Shown here piece after piece: positions 25,014 through 37,315 of a stretch of DNA of 64,000 nt. The first letter of the stretch is position 1; the number at the start of each line of letters is the position of its first letter. The position numbers were made by a program, and so were the translations under genes. Below the pieces are notes generated by a model. That model was not told the origin of the DNA, did no database searches, and saw nothing but the letters and a program-made list of their open reading frames with translations. The DNA comes from Cenococcum geophilum 1.58 (taxonomy: Eukaryota > Ascomycota > Dothideomycetes > Gloniales > Gloniaceae), in the NCBI GenBank assembly GCA_001692895.1, contig KV748200.1, positions 2,120,914-2,184,913 of the forward strand, written 5' to 3'.

Positions 25014-26327
25014 TATACAATCTACCTATTACGGGCTACTCGGGTTAAGGAAAAACCCTAAAACTACTCTAATGGGAGTATTACTAGCCGAATATATATA
25101 ATATAATATGAAGGTATGTCTTTAGCTATTATACCTACCGATGAGCTAAAGCCTCGTATAAGACATATAACGGCCTTTTAAAGCCGCTACCTATCCTAAA
25201 CAAAAGATAAAAGGATATCTTAATTAACTTTGTTATTAACCTCCCTAAAAGTAAAGGCTGTATAAATATTATAATAGTTATAAACTAACTATCTAAAATA
25301 AGACACTTAATCGCCTACCCTAATATATTAACGCCTACTATCGCCTAACTATTCCTAGATTATATATAGAAACTCTATAGACTCCCTAAAACGATTATCT
25401 CTAATAAAGGTAGCTAGTTTATCTCAGTATTTTAGAAAAAACTAACTACTTAACTCCACATTAAAGCACTATTATCTACTATATATTACCTAGGAATGGA
25501 TAGTTAAACAAAATGCGTAAATGCTATAATAGAATAGTATATTCGGATATACACGTTATATTTATAGGATAACTAGATTAACTAGCTTATATTCGCTAAG
25601 TTTACTACAAATAATTCTATCTTAGAAACTATAAAAGTCTCCCTATTTTTAGCCAATTATGCCTAGCACCTACAAATAGGTTTTAAACACTTTAGTAATA
25701 TTCCTTACCCTACTTATTACGCCTTATAAGTTATAGAAGCAAATAAATTTATAGAGAAGATAGAGGAACTATAATAGTTCCTTACTAATAAGATAATATA
25801 GGCTTAATTTATTTATAAAGCCGTAGCAAATAAGAAATAAACCCTAGCACTGGCTTACTAAATTAGTAATTTTATCTAGCTAGATATAAGAAATCTAAAC
25901 ATAAAACGACCTACTAAGAAACTTAATTAAAAGAACACTGGCCCTTATAAGGTTAAAAAGGTTATTTTTCCTTATGCCTACTAACTAAAGCTCCCTAATA
26001 CGGTTAAAATCCACCTTATATTCTATACGTTAGTCCTCTACCCTACTACCCCTATATTAGACGCCCTGCCTAAACAGATATAGAACCCTCCCCCACTAGT
26101 TAAGGTAGATGGTAAGGATAAGTACTTTATTAAAAGAATTAATAATATTAAGTACGATAAACGGAAATGCTAATATATATATCTTATAAAGTAGAGAGGC
26201 TATACTAAGCCCTTATGGGAACCCGTTAACTCTATAAGACTTATATAAGCCGTAAAAGACTTTTATAAACTCTACCTAAAACTACTATAGCCCTATCTCG
26301 CAGAAGCTTAAGTTTAAAGGGGGGTAT

Positions 26328-26525
26328 TATTATGGAACACCCCTGTAACACCTTATATACATCTACCTATTTCTACTAACTTAGTAACTAAAGACCGACT
26401 ATAAGATGGCAATTTAATAGTAATCTAACGGCAACTTGCTATATTCTGCTATATTTTACTAAGTTCTACTAAGTTTTACTAAATCCTATTAAGTTTTGCT
26501 AAGACTACTACCTAAATCCTATTCT
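26328..26525 (+). repeat. 3' LTR of element A, first part
   Basis: Aligns with the start of the 5' LTR directly after a polypurine tract (AAAGGGGGG). It is interrupted at CCTATTCT by a LINE derivative. Confidence 0.88.
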
Positions 26526-28606
26526 AATATACCACATATGCAACCTTACTAAAAGGTAGCGCCACACTCCAAAACTTATGCATACCTATCTTACCATTAA
26601 AAACAATCGATTTTCTAACTCTTAAGACCTAATTCCTACTGCCTAGCGAGCTAGAGGTGGATTTATTTATCGTTTTACCCCCTTTTCCTAACAGAAAAAA
26701 TTTCTCTAAGGGTGGCCCTAGCTTATAAGCGAGGCANNGANAGGAATACNAAANCTACTACNACTANNACNAATACCAAAACTANAAAATAGGGGCTAGT
26801 TTCTCTACTACCTCTTAGCCTAATCTCCCTAGAAATCTTCTAGTAGGATTAGTAAGGAGAAAGGGTATAAGGATAGTAAAAACTAGGAAACCCCCCTATA
26901 AGATATAAAATGCCAAGGCCTGGTAGGCCTAAAAAGAAACCTCCTATAGAAATAAGTGATAATGAGTCCATACCTATATTCACTTTTTCTAGCCCTTCTC
27001 TTTTTCTTAGCCTATTTGGGACAGGAGAAAAAGAGAATATCCTTAGTCTTCTACTAAAAAAGAAAACCAAAAACCTATAAAAAAGATAACTAAACTAATA
27101 ACTTTTACGGCTAGTATACCTAGTATATCTTTCTCTCCCCTTTCTCCAGAACAACACCTATAAAAGGCTTTAGATAGCCTAACCCAGGCCTATAAAGGGC
27201 TAGGAGAAGAAGACGAAGAAAATAAAAAGGAACAAGTTAAATAGCTAGAGGACTATACACGTAGTGTTCTAGCAGGAGAAAATCCCTTTATAAAAGGAAA
27301 AGAAAAGACAAAAGATGTCCTAAAAGGACTAGTTGAAGAAGTAAGAGCTCTCCGTAAGGAGGTAGCCCCTACTAAAGAAACCTACGCAGAGAGGTTAAAG
27401 AAGGACCTCCCTACTTTGTCCTCTCTACCCTCCTTATTACTACTATTTCCTACTCCTTCTACTTTTACTAGAAGTAAGAAAAAGCAGCTATAAGAAAGAA
27501 AGCTAGTCCTAATTATAGACCAAAAGGACTAACCTCTGGATACCTTCTCTATACAAAACAAAGTCAATTAACTATTTGCATTAAAACTGTAAGTAGAAAA
27601 ACCTGTTTTAGCATCTATAGCTAAAACTAAAGGAAAATAAAATATTCTCCTTATAACTACGGAAGAGTATAATGCGGATTTCCTAGTTAAATATAAGGAA
27701 ATCTGGTATAACTGCTTTACCTTTTAAAGAGAACAAAAACTAGAATTATAGGTTTAAATTATAGCCTACGGGGTTCCTACCCTACCTTTCTTAGGAAAAG
27801 GAGGCTCTAAGCTTCTAAAAGAAGAAATTGAGACTTTTAATCCTATAAGGATACAAGGACTACCTAGATGGATCTTATCTAGTGTAAAAAGACACGATCC
27901 ATAGACTAGATTTAGCTCTATAGTTTTTACTATAGAGAACGAAGAAAAAAGACAAGAAATCCTTAAATAAAAAGAGATATCAATTGCAGGTATAGCTACT
28001 AAGGTAGTAAAATACCTTAAAGTCTCTCCTACTACGCAGTGTAATAGCTGCCAAAAATTTGGCTATATAGGAGACAGATGCTTTACTAGGGCCTATAGAT
28101 ATTGTGCGGCTGCACATCTATCTAAAGACTACATCTGTCCTACCTGTATGGTAGGGGGCAGGCCTTGCAGGCATACTACCCCTCTTTACATCAATTGTAA
28201 AGAAAAACACTTTGCTAATAGTAAAGACTGCGAGATTTTTAAAGCAGCTAAACTAGTACGCGAAGAAGATTCTATGGAAGAATAAAACAGATAGGATTCT
28301 AGAAGGAGGCAACTCCTACTAGGCTCTTAAAAAGATATTAGAGAGAAAAAGGACAGGGACAGGTGTTAGGATTTCTTATAGTTTTTCCTCCTGTTTTCTT
28401 ATTCCCTAGTAGTTGTAGGAACTTAGGGTTACTAAGGAACTATAAACTCCTAGTTTAGGAGTTTATAAACTATTAGGATATAGCTACTAGTATATATTAA
28501 GCTGCCTAGAAAGGATTTATGTATATAGAACTATAGCTATAGCCTAGAGGCTGCATGCGTAGTATTGTACGTAGTATAATACAACGGATATAAGATAAAA
28601 AAATAA
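26526..28606 (+). mobile_element. LINE derivative with ORF1 only (half-LINE)
   Basis: Inserted into the 3' LTR of A with duplication AAATCCTATTCT (26514-26525 and 28607-28618) and an A-rich tail (AAATAAAA). It carries a Tad1-type ORF1 remnant and about 320 bp of 3' sequence, with no reverse transcriptase between them. The last 120 bp or so match, inverted, the left end of the insertion at 31177-32598. RIP damage is moderate. Ambiguous bases cluster at 26736-26790. Plain non-LTR element. Confidence 0.8.
26911..28285 (+). pseudogene. LINE ORF1 (gag-like, zinc knuckles), Tad1-type
   Basis: Starts MPRPGRPKKKPP at 26911. The original frame is lost early by a shift near 27080 and resumes in another frame to a stop at 28285. 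The middle is charged and helical. The C-terminal part is a Cys-rich zinc-knuckle array: CNSCQKFGYIGDRC near 28040, then CAAAHLSKDYICPTC, then INCKEKHFANSKDC. The first knuckle has Tyr where His is usual, as expected from RIP of a CAC codon. Scattered stops replace Gln codons. This arrangement is typical of ORF1 in fungal Tad-like LINEs, which binds the element RNA. ORF2 (endonuclease and reverse transcriptase) is absent, so this copy would have needed another element for movement. Confidence 0.75.
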
Positions 28607-28618
28607 AAATCCTATTCT

Positions 28619-28790
28619 ACTCTATATATATATTAACTAAGTAACCAAGTCTATAATATATACCCTTTCTTCCTGTTTTCCTACCTTCTTTCCTTACGTA
28701 ACGTCTTAACCTCCTTACACAGTTTATATATATAGCTTAATAATATCTACCTTGCTATATATTATTGTCGCTTATACTTACTCCTTGACA
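28619..28790 (+). repeat. 3' LTR of element A, second part
   Basis: Continues the LTR after the LINE derivative and its target duplication. Ends CCTTGACA, immediately followed by target duplication ATAAG. Confidence 0.88.
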
Positions 28791-28795
28791 ATAAG

Positions 28796-29246
28796 CCTAG
28801 ATCGCACTACCTGCTAAAGCAATTAATTTACTATCTTATTATAAAAACCTCCTAAACCACTTCCACTACCTTATAGTGTTTAGAGCTTCTTTATTTATTT
28901 AACAAACGGATAATTAACGAATGAACTAACGAATTAAATTAAAAGTTCGGAATGTTAAAATAAGGTTTTGCTAAGACACTAAACCGAAACCAACTGAACC
29001 CTTTTCTAGACCATTTTAAACCCTAAAATGGCGACTACCTTAAATAAATCTTATTCTAAAATTAACCTAATCCTTAACAGACCGTCTGATTGTATTTAAT
29101 GGTTCTGTATTGTCTAAGACACTACCAAAAACAACAAAGTATAGCAGTATATCGACCTATTTAAGAAGAAAAACCAGCTTCTTATAAAGGTCTTACTAAA
29201 AGCGGCTAGTGGCTTAGTAAGGTTTAGGAACAAAACAAAATCTCCG
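28796..29246. other. Intergenic sequence without a recognised gene
   Basis: About 450 bp with little RIP. It was joined to 6458 before element A arrived. It contains a perfect 8-bp hairpin (CCATTTTA and TAAAATGG) near 29012-29033. No coding or RNA gene is seen. Confidence 0.55.
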
Positions 29247-29411
29247 CTCTATTATTCGCCTACTTTTACCTAAAATAGCCTTTAATGCTAAAAACTAATG
29301 CCTTAAATAGCATTATAGCTAGTGTTTTTTCCTAAAGCAACTGGATGGAGAAGAGTACCCTATTATATATTATTTAAAGACTATAATAGCTACTAAGCTA
29401 AACTACCCTAT
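29247..29411 (+). mobile_element. Element E fragment 1 (C-type Gypsy, RNase H region)
   Basis: Collinear with element C at about 15057-15220. It starts abruptly at about 29247 without an LTR, so E is 5'-truncated. Interrupted by element F at CCTAT. RIP-mutated fossil. Confidence 0.8.
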
Positions 29412-29584
29412 TGTTACGGAGCGTATGTGTTTAGGGAGTCTACAAGACGTTACGCGATTGATCGTAAGGGTTAAGGGCGTAAGGAGGTAATATACCCTCG
29501 CGTAGCTGACATAAGCTATACGTGAGGTGTACGCAAGAGTATGGGGTTCTCCTATGGAGGCCCCTGCGGTCGGGTTCCGTAATA
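29412..29584 (-). repeat. 3' LTR of element F (left)
   Basis: 173 bp, starts TGTTACGGAGCG and ends TTCCGTAATA. Relatively GC-rich compared with the interior. Confidence 0.88.
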
Positions 29585-29822
29585 CTATCCCCCCTCCTAT
29601 TAAGGCGGAGCTCTGGCGACGCTGTGGTTACTATATATATATAGGGGGAAATGCTTAGGGTATCTAGAAGAAGAAATATTATTATAGGTATAATGGGCTT
29701 ATATAGGTGCTTCTAACTTAAAGCTTATAGGTTGCTACTATGCGAAGGTACTAGGCTATAGAGGGGAAGGAGGCTATTAGGGACTTAGTAAGGTGTAAGG
29801 GTATTACTAAGGCGCTAGTAGC

Positions 29823-29934
29823 AAGCGAGCTAATAGCGATTTTCTATCCCGGGGATAGAAAATCCTAATTAGCTGGCTTCTCCTTAACGTCTAGAATCTA
29901 ACTAATTAGACAACTTTAACCGGCGGTTAAAGTT
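29823..29934 (-). repeat. Two-palindrome 3' module in element F
   Basis: Palindrome 1 at 29823-29879 has 28-bp arms (24 pairs matched) around TATCCCGGGGATA. Palindrome 2 at 29912-29934 is AACTTTAACCG and CGGTTAAAGTT around one base. In the coding sense of F the order is palindrome 2, palindrome 1, then the 3' LTR about 240 bp further. The same pair lies in element G in the same order. Confidence 0.8.
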
Positions 29935-31176
29935 CCTTAATATCTTATTAGAGTAGTTACGTAACGGTAATATATAACGATTTAGCTGTAACGGCTCCTA
30001 TAGGGGATTAGGCACGAAATCTCTGCTTAGGCCTAGTTTCTGTAGGTTTGCGTAGTGGAAATCGCTAATTAAGTCTTTTACATTTTTAAAATCTTCCTAT
30101 AGTTGCCATTCCGGCTAATCTATATTAAATCCTATATAGGTAGCTTTATAGTAAAGCCGCCATCCTCTACCTTTACTAAAGTATTTAGAGTTAATAATTT
30201 GTTTAATAGTCTACTCCTTATAGTTCTTATTTTCGTTTTTATCTCGGATTAGTACTAGTAGGGGTTTAGGCTATGTTTATGCTAGTAGAGGGTTAAGCTA
30301 GTAAAGGTATAGTAGCTATAGGTAAAACACGGGCTATATTTTACGGGTGGCTAAGGTAAATAGGAGCTCTAATTCGTATATAGCTCCTCTATTAATAACT
30401 CGTTTAATTTAGTAGGGGCTAAGGTTCTTATAATTGAGTGACTTTATAGGTCTCTATATGGAGATATTATGTGTATCTAACTATACCTAGTCGCCAACAC
30501 GTATCTTAGGTGGTGGTGTTCTGTAACAGTTAGCAAAGTAAGCTTATTTTGCTTAGGCCCAGGCTATCTCTCATTTACAGTAGTTAAGTAGGTCTTTTAT
30601 ACGGTCTACGTATTAATTGGCAAGTAGCATCTTAAGGCGTTTCTATATAGTAGTTTCTTATTAATAGGCTCTAGTAGCTCTATACCGGATTATAGGTGAT
30701 ATCCTTTATTCGCGAAGAATGGGGTAAGTCCTATAGTGGCTAGGGCGTGGTTGTTTGCTATAGATTTACCTAGCGGAAGGTGGTCTACCCAGTTGTTCTA
30801 ACTATAGGCGACTACCTATCGTAAGTACGCCTTTATACTAGCGTTAGCGTTTTCCGGTTATCCCGCAGTTTTATAATAAAAGGATATAGATATCTTAATA
30901 GAAATACTAAGACGTTGGTAGATCCGCCTCTATACGTTAGAGTTAAATTACGTGCCTTAGTCGGACGTAATAGAGTTAGGTAACCTATATAGTCGGTAGA
31001 CTTCGCGGAGGAAGGTGTTAGCAACGTCGCTTATAGCTACGCCTTTAGTTAGGACGTAGTGGCGTTCTTTTATAAGTTGGTATATTATTATAAGGATGTT
31101 CTTATAGGTTTGGCTATATTATTTATAAGGCGGTAGGTTGATAATAAAATCTATAGCAATATCTGCCCATCGTTAT

Positions 31177-32598
31177 TTTTTTTATTTTTTATTTTTATCC
31201 GATTGTATTATACTACGTACAATACTGCGCATGCAGCCTCTAGGCTATGGCGCTATAGTTCTATATATATGAATCCTTTCTAGGCAGCTTAATATGTACT
31301 AGTAGCTAAGTGGACACTCTGGCCCGTTTTAAATACTAGGGGGAGCTCCTAGCCTATTGGTGTTTTGTCCTGATATTTTGCTTACTATGGTCCAGTTTAT
31401 ACCAAGAAAATCGCACTAAGGAAATCCTGGCTCTTTTATCTATTTCTGCCGTATTCTGCCGTTCCTAGAGTAGAAAAAGCGTTCTAAAAGATAGATTTTT
31501 GATGTAGTTTTGCATATAAGAAATAAGAGAAACCATATAGCTTACTAGCTTAAAAGTAGCTACCAATTACCCCTATACGACTGTTTTATTCTATACCCTA
31601 TTCCTCCTCCTTGCTAAAGAAATGGGTAGGGAATTAGTAATTAGTAGGTACTCTCCCTAAAAGTAACCTACTAATGGTATTTTATAAGGGCGAACCTCGT
31701 TACGTAAACCTACTCCCATAGGAAAATTTTCACGAGGTTGTCTGTATAGGGTATAAATACCAATTCGCCTATACACCTTATATTTAACGTGCTAATGGTA
31801 ACACGGGCCAGTCCTCTTCCCCTATCCCCTACTATAGCTACCCTAGCAGTGCATCGTCTGCGGTACGCCTACGGTACGCCTGCGGTCCTCTATAGTTTGA
31901 TTGCCTATAGCGCGACAGCCGTAGACTGGTTGCAGTAGAGGTCGTCTACAGTATAATGGCTGTAGACTGATTGTAGGAGGTCGCCTGCTCTGCAGTAGAC
32001 TGGTTATAGAGGAGGTCGTCTGCCCTGCAGCAGACAGTTGTAGAGGAGGTCGTCTGCCCTGCGGCAGACTGGTTGTAGAAGAGGTTGTCTGCTCTGCGGC
32101 AGACTGGTTGTAGAAGAGGTCGTCTNCCCTGCGGCAGACTGGTTATAGAAGAGGTCGTCTACCCTGCGGCAGACGGTTGTAGAAGAGGTCGTCTGCCCTG
32201 CGGCAGACTGGTTGTAGAAGAGGTCGTCTGCCCTGCGGCAGACTGGTTGTAGAAGAGGTCGTCTGCCCTGCGGCAGACTGGTTGTAGAAGAGGTCGTCTG
32301 CCCTGCGGTAGACTGGTTGTAGAAGAGGTCGTCTTCCCTGCGGCAGACAGTTGTAGAGGAGGTTGTCTGCCCTGCGGCAGACTGGTTGTAGAAGAGGTCG
32401 TCTACCCTGCGGCAGATAGTTATAGAGGAGGTCGTCTGCCCTGCGGCAGACTGGTTGTAGAGGAGGTCGTCTGCTCTGTGGCAGACTGGTTATGGTGGAA
32501 TTGTTGGTTGTAGTAGCTAGCGTCGTGGTGACGTGTCTTTAGGGGGTATACAACCGGCGGCGCCCTTGCGACGACGGACGGAGGAGCAAAGGGGAGGC
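31177..32598 (-). mobile_element. Non-autonomous retroposon carrying a minisatellite, in F
   Basis: Flanked by a 14-bp duplication CTGCCCATCGTTAT (31163-31176 and 32599-32612). On the minus strand it ends in an A-rich tail. About 120 bp next to the tail match the 3' end of the ORF1-only LINE at 26526-28606, but the rest is unrelated to it. The 5' third is a 35-bp GC-rich minisatellite. Largely free of RIP. No open frame of note, so it must depend on an outside LINE machinery. Confidence 0.8.
31916..32495. repeat. 35-bp minisatellite, about 17 units
   Basis: The unit is 33-35 bp. Each junction contains the hairpin GTCTGCC-CTGC-GGCAGAC (7-bp stem, 4-nt loop), followed by TGGTTGTAGAAGAGG. The outer units at the left end are the most divergent and the central ones nearly identical. 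There is one ambiguous base near 32126. Confidence 0.93.
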
Positions 32599-35500
32599 CT
32601 GCCCATCGTTATATAGGTACTAGTAGAGGGTATAGCAGTCCTTAGTACTTTGTGTGAAATACTTTAGTATATTTATAGCCGTAGTAGGCGCTTATAAAGC
32701 GTTTAACTAAGTCTATTATTTTGGGCTAGAAGTAGTATCGGCTAAAGAGCTTATAGGTTCCTTCTTTACCTAGGTAGCCACTTAATTGGAGGTCGTAGGC
32801 CATTTAGATTAGTTGCCGTTATAGGTCTTCTAAGTTAGGGATAAATAGACAGCCTCTATAATAGAGCCTATTCTCTTTTACTTTTAAGGCTGCTATATTA
32901 ATCTGGCCTAAGCTTTAGAGGTTAGTAGGCAGTGTATAGGTGCCGGCGATCTTTGCGGTAATTAGTTAATATAGTAATAGGTTAGCAGAGGTGTTATATA
33001 CTGCGGTAATAAGTTTATTAATTTTGGGGGTAACTCTAGTTCTATAGTTTAAAGCTAAGGGGTAGTTAGTTCTGTCTTATTAGTATAACTAGGGCTAAGT
33101 TTCGTACTTTTAGAATTATTTGTTGTTGGAATTAATTATAAGGGTTATCTTTTAACTAAGGAAGGTCTTGCGAACGGCGTATTAGGCTATTAGGCTTAGT
33201 ACCTTATACTCCTAGCCTATATATAATTTTAAAGTTAAAACTAAAGAGGAACTCGTTCCAACGTACTTAGCGTTAGTTTAGTTATTTTATAGTTATAAAG
33301 TACTTAAGGTTACAATAATCTATAAGGACCTTAGTTGGTTAGTTAGGTTCTGCTAAGGAAAGTTCCGGTTAAAATTCCTTAAACGCTTATATAATTATAA
33401 GGAGTTCCTTATTATAGATCTTATAGTTATATTCTTATAGTATAAGCTTAGACGAGTAGAATACGACTAGGTAGAGGAAACCGTTATTACTTATCTAGGA
33501 GAGGACGCCCGCGTTAACGTAGTTTAAGGAGTTAGTCTTAAGATAGAGTTATTGTCCTAGTATAAAGTAAGCTAGGATAAGTGCTTTAGTAAACGCATCT
33601 TTTAAGTCTTAGAATGCCTTTTTGCATTTAGGCGTCTAGATAAAACGTAGATATATTTTTCTTCCTTTTACAGAAAGGCCCTTTGTTTACATTATTGCTA
33701 TAAGTGGTACTATAACACCTAAAAAGTTATATATAAATTTCTAATAGAAGTTAGCGAAACTAAGGAAGGCTTATACGTCCTTAATATAGGTAGGGGTTTG
33801 CTATCTAGTAATTATATATACTTTTTCGGGGTCTATACGGACACCCTTAGTAGTAATAATTAGTTTAAGGTATTTTACTTCTATAACTAAGAATTCGCAC
33901 TTCTTTAAATTAATATAAAGTCCTACGTCTCTAAGGCGCTGCAGGACCTTTTAAACGTGCTCGGTATACTTAAAAGGGTTATTGCTATAAATAAGTATAT
34001 TATCTAAGTACGCGGAGCAGAAGTTATTAAGGTAGTTCTATAAGGCGTTATTAATATAGCTTTAGAAGCTGCCTAGGCCATTATATACGCTAAAAGGTAT
34101 AACGGTGTATTTAAATTAGCCGAAGCGCAATGCGAATGCGGTTTTTTATTTATTACCTTCCCGTATTCAGAGGCGGTTAAAGGGGCGATAATATTAAGCT
34201 TAGTATAGATTTTAGCTTAGCTAAGCCGTTTAAGGGTCTTGCGTATAAGCGGTATAGGGTATCAGTTCTTAATTATAATAACATTAAGTCCTCTATAGTT
34301 AACGCAGAATTAAATACCTCCTTTTGGCTTTTTAGTAAGGAGGATAGGGGTAGCTACTAGGGATATGCTAGGACGAATAAACCCTTTGTTAAGGTGCTCG
34401 TTAATATACTTTTTAATAACTAGGAGTTTGTCTTTTAATATTAGGTAGGGTCTTTTATAAGGTAGCGTTTTTCCTTATTTAATATTAATGGTATAGTCGT
34501 TAAGTTAATATAAGGGGAGTATATCTACGCTCTTTTGTAAGTATACGTTAATAAAGTCATAGTATTTCTTAGGGAGGAGTTTTCGGAGTTCCTCGTTAGT
34601 AAGTCCTTTTTTAAGCTTTATAAACTTCTTAAAGTCTAAGGGTAAAAGTCTATGGAGTTCTACGGGGGCATTATTTTCTAGGAGGTTAACTATATCTATC
34701 CTATTACTATAGAGGATATAGTCCTAATCTTTATTAAGCTTATATAGTCGTGATTAGGAGGCTGTAGTAACAGTCTAGCCTTTTCTACGTGCTATATGGT
34801 AGAAGGCCGCGGCGTTTATATAGTGGCAGTTAGTTATGGGTAGGGTAATAAAGGTTTCCTTAGGTTAATATCCTGGGGAGTAGATAGAGGCGGCTAGGCT
34901 ATACCCTAGGCAAGTCTCTCTACAGTATTTAGAATTAAAGGTTACTTCTCTCTTTTGCTAGTTAATAGCGGGGTTATATTATTTGAGCTAGTTTATTCTA
35001 AGTATAATAGGGTAGTTTATAAGTGGTGTAATATAGGCCTAAAGCTCCTCCTAGTGTCCGTTTATATTTAGGTAGAGTTATGCTATATAGGTAATCTTTT
35101 ATGCAGTATAGCTACCGTTAGTAAGTTATAGGGCGTAAGCTTGAGTGAGGGGTAGGGTAGGTAGGTTATAAGTACACACAAATTAAGTATCTATAAATTT
35201 ATTAGTAGCTCTGTAGTTAATTATAGAACGGGTTTTATATTGTTTTTTAGCGGTAGTTCCCTCTACAAGTAAGACTATTTACTTCCGTATTTCTATTTTT
35301 ACTAAGCTATCTATTAAGTAAGCTAATATATAGATCCCTCTATTATCGGAGTGTCCTAACCTGCGACTTAGGGCTAGAACTTTACGTTTTCCGCTTCCGC
35401 GTCTAATTCTACTACTATTACTACATCTTCATCTTATACAGTAGCGGCGTGTAGCAACGTATTTAGTGTCTAGGGTATAGGGTTAGGTATTTAATAGCGG

Positions 35501-37137
35501 CTGCTAAACCTAGCTATTAGGCAGTTTAGGCTATAGCTATAACAGCCTTCTTAATAGTATCTATAGTAACGCCTTAGCTTCCGGAGTAGCTTGCGCTCTT
35601 TATTTAGTAGCTTCTTTAGACAGGCTGGTATAGAGAGGTTAATATTAGGACTAGTGGTGTTACTTAGAGTAGTAAGCGTTGGTAGTTTAGTAGGTCCGGA
35701 GGGCTTTTATAGGGAGGTCTTTAGGTAGAGGTTTGCAGTAGTAATCTAATTTAGCCGTCGTTTAATCTTCTATAGGGCTGCTACTATATTATAAACGTCG
35801 TTATAGTTATAGCTGGCGGCTGCGTAACTAAGGCAATAAGTAACTTTTTTAAGGAGATTTTCCTGGTCTTTAGCGTCGTCTTAGGAAAGGACTCTAGTAT
35901 ATTCCTAGAATTTAATATAGAACTTATTAAATAATTTAGTAGGACTTATCTTTAGGGCGCGTAGTTTAGCTTGACTGGTGGCTACTAGGTTATAGTCGTG
36001 GTATATTTAGTTAAGGTCGTTAAGGACTTTTTAGTAGGACTGCTACTTCTAGTCTCCTATTAAGTGAAAAGCCTATTAAACGGGATGCCCTTTATTTGTC
36101 TAATAATATAGCTAATCTTAATATCTTCTATAGGGAAAAGGTAGGCGCTCTAGGTTAGTTTTTCGCGAATTTATATCTTCTAGTGGCTGTATTCCTTACG
36201 GTTACCCTTAAAGATTAGGGGATCAGGGTAGCGTGTATTGGACCCTATAGTAGTAGTTTAGGTTTAATTATTATGGCTTTTATCATCGCCGCTACTATAG
36301 TAGAGGTTCCTATTAGGTGAAGCTGCTTAGCGCTAACCTTTCGTTAAGCGTTAAGTAGGTAAGGTTACTAGGGGCATAGAGACTTAGGTGGCGTTATATA
36401 TAGTAAAGAGGTATCTAGTATTATTATAAATGTGCTTATTAAGCTAAGATTATAGGTATTTAATTATACCCTTTCTTTTAGTAACCGTAGCAATAAGTAT
36501 AATCTTAGCCTTCTTTAATTGTTAGACGTTGCGTTTAGACGCGTAGAGGTTATCTTTAATCTCTTAGCATGTGTTATTAGCGAGCGCCTTACGAGCTTAT
36601 AGGTCTTAGATAATATCGTAATCTTAGGCAGTATGTATTTTAGCTTGTGTAAGCTTTAGATAGTAGTTCTATAGAAGGCGGTAGTATTTATTAGGTTCTC
36701 GTGCTACCATTTTTATAAATATCTTAGCGTCTCGTATCTCGATCTTAATAGGCAGTAGCCCTTTAGCTTCTTTATCTGTGGTTATATAGTTAATAAAGGA
36801 TAAAATATTATTAATGTCCCCCTTATAGTCGTTGTAGTTTTTTAAGCCACTAGGCTTCCCTTTAGGGGTTAAGGCTAGGGCTAATAAATTAAATCCTCCT
36901 AGGACTAATTAGTGTCGTGGTTTCGATATAGGTATTAGGTTATTCTTTAAGTTTAATATAGTGGCTAGTAAGGAATTTCGTCTTACTATTATTGATTCTT
37001 TAGGAGTACGAAGTAAGGTAACTTATAGACACGCTGCTTTTAGTAGTGTCTGCGGTATTATAGAGACGTAGAATTAGTTATAGGCTAAGCATTAGTAAAG
37101 AAAAAGGCGTAACGTAATGTTATAGAGCGCGGGTAAT

Positions 37138-37310
37138 GGCTATAAAGCGTATGTATTTGGGGAGTCTATAAGACGTTGCGCGATCGATTGTAAGGGTCAA
37201 GGGCGTAAGGAGGTGATATACCCTCGCGTAGCTGATATAAGCTATACGCGAGGTGTACGCGAGAGCACGGGGTTCTCCTATAGAGGCCCCTATAGTCGGG
37301 TTCCGTGATA
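37138..37310 (-). repeat. 5' LTR of element F (right)
   Basis: 173 bp, aligned over its length with the left LTR; followed by target duplication CCTAT. Confidence 0.88.
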
Positions 37311-37315
37311 CCTAT

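Larger units (their letters stand above)
6464..28790 (+). mobile_element. Element A: Gypsy LTR retrotransposon with chromodomain, fossil, nested
   Basis: Target duplication ATAAG at 6459-6463 and 28791-28795. Net length about 6.0 kb after removing element B (10765-25013 plus one TSD copy) and a LINE derivative (26526-28606). Parts in order on the plus strand: 5' LTR, gag from about 6858, protease near 8180-8300, reverse transcriptase about 9280-9800 (a readable YIDYRAL block), RNase H about 10050-10440, then the B insertion. After it come integrase (25019-25760) and a chromodomain-like tail (26090-26270), a G-rich polypurine tract just before 26328, and the 3' LTR. It is broken, with dozens of stops of RIP type. 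It is older than B, C and the LINE copy it holds. Confidence 0.9.
29412..37310 (-). mobile_element. Element F: Gypsy LTR retrotransposon, fossil, nested in E
   Basis: Target duplication CCTAT at 29407-29411 and 37311-37315; LTRs 173 bp. Coding on the minus strand: gag about 37080-35700, protease about 35200-34950, reverse transcriptase about 34350-33830, RNase H about 33500-33000, integrase about 32800-30600 (interrupted by the retroposon at 31177-32598). A polypurine tract (AGGAGGGGGGATAG on the minus strand) abuts the left LTR at 29585-29598. Net length about 6.5 kb. Broken by dozens of RIP-type stops. Its 3' untranslated region carries a structured module shared with Copia element G. Confidence 0.88.

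Noticed and set aside
26849-27070. 73-codon minus-strand frame
   Set aside because: Antisense to the ORF1 start of the LINE derivative.
31916-32495. CRISPR-like array
   Set aside because: Units are contiguous 35-bp tandem copies with no unique spacers, inside a eukaryotic retroposon.
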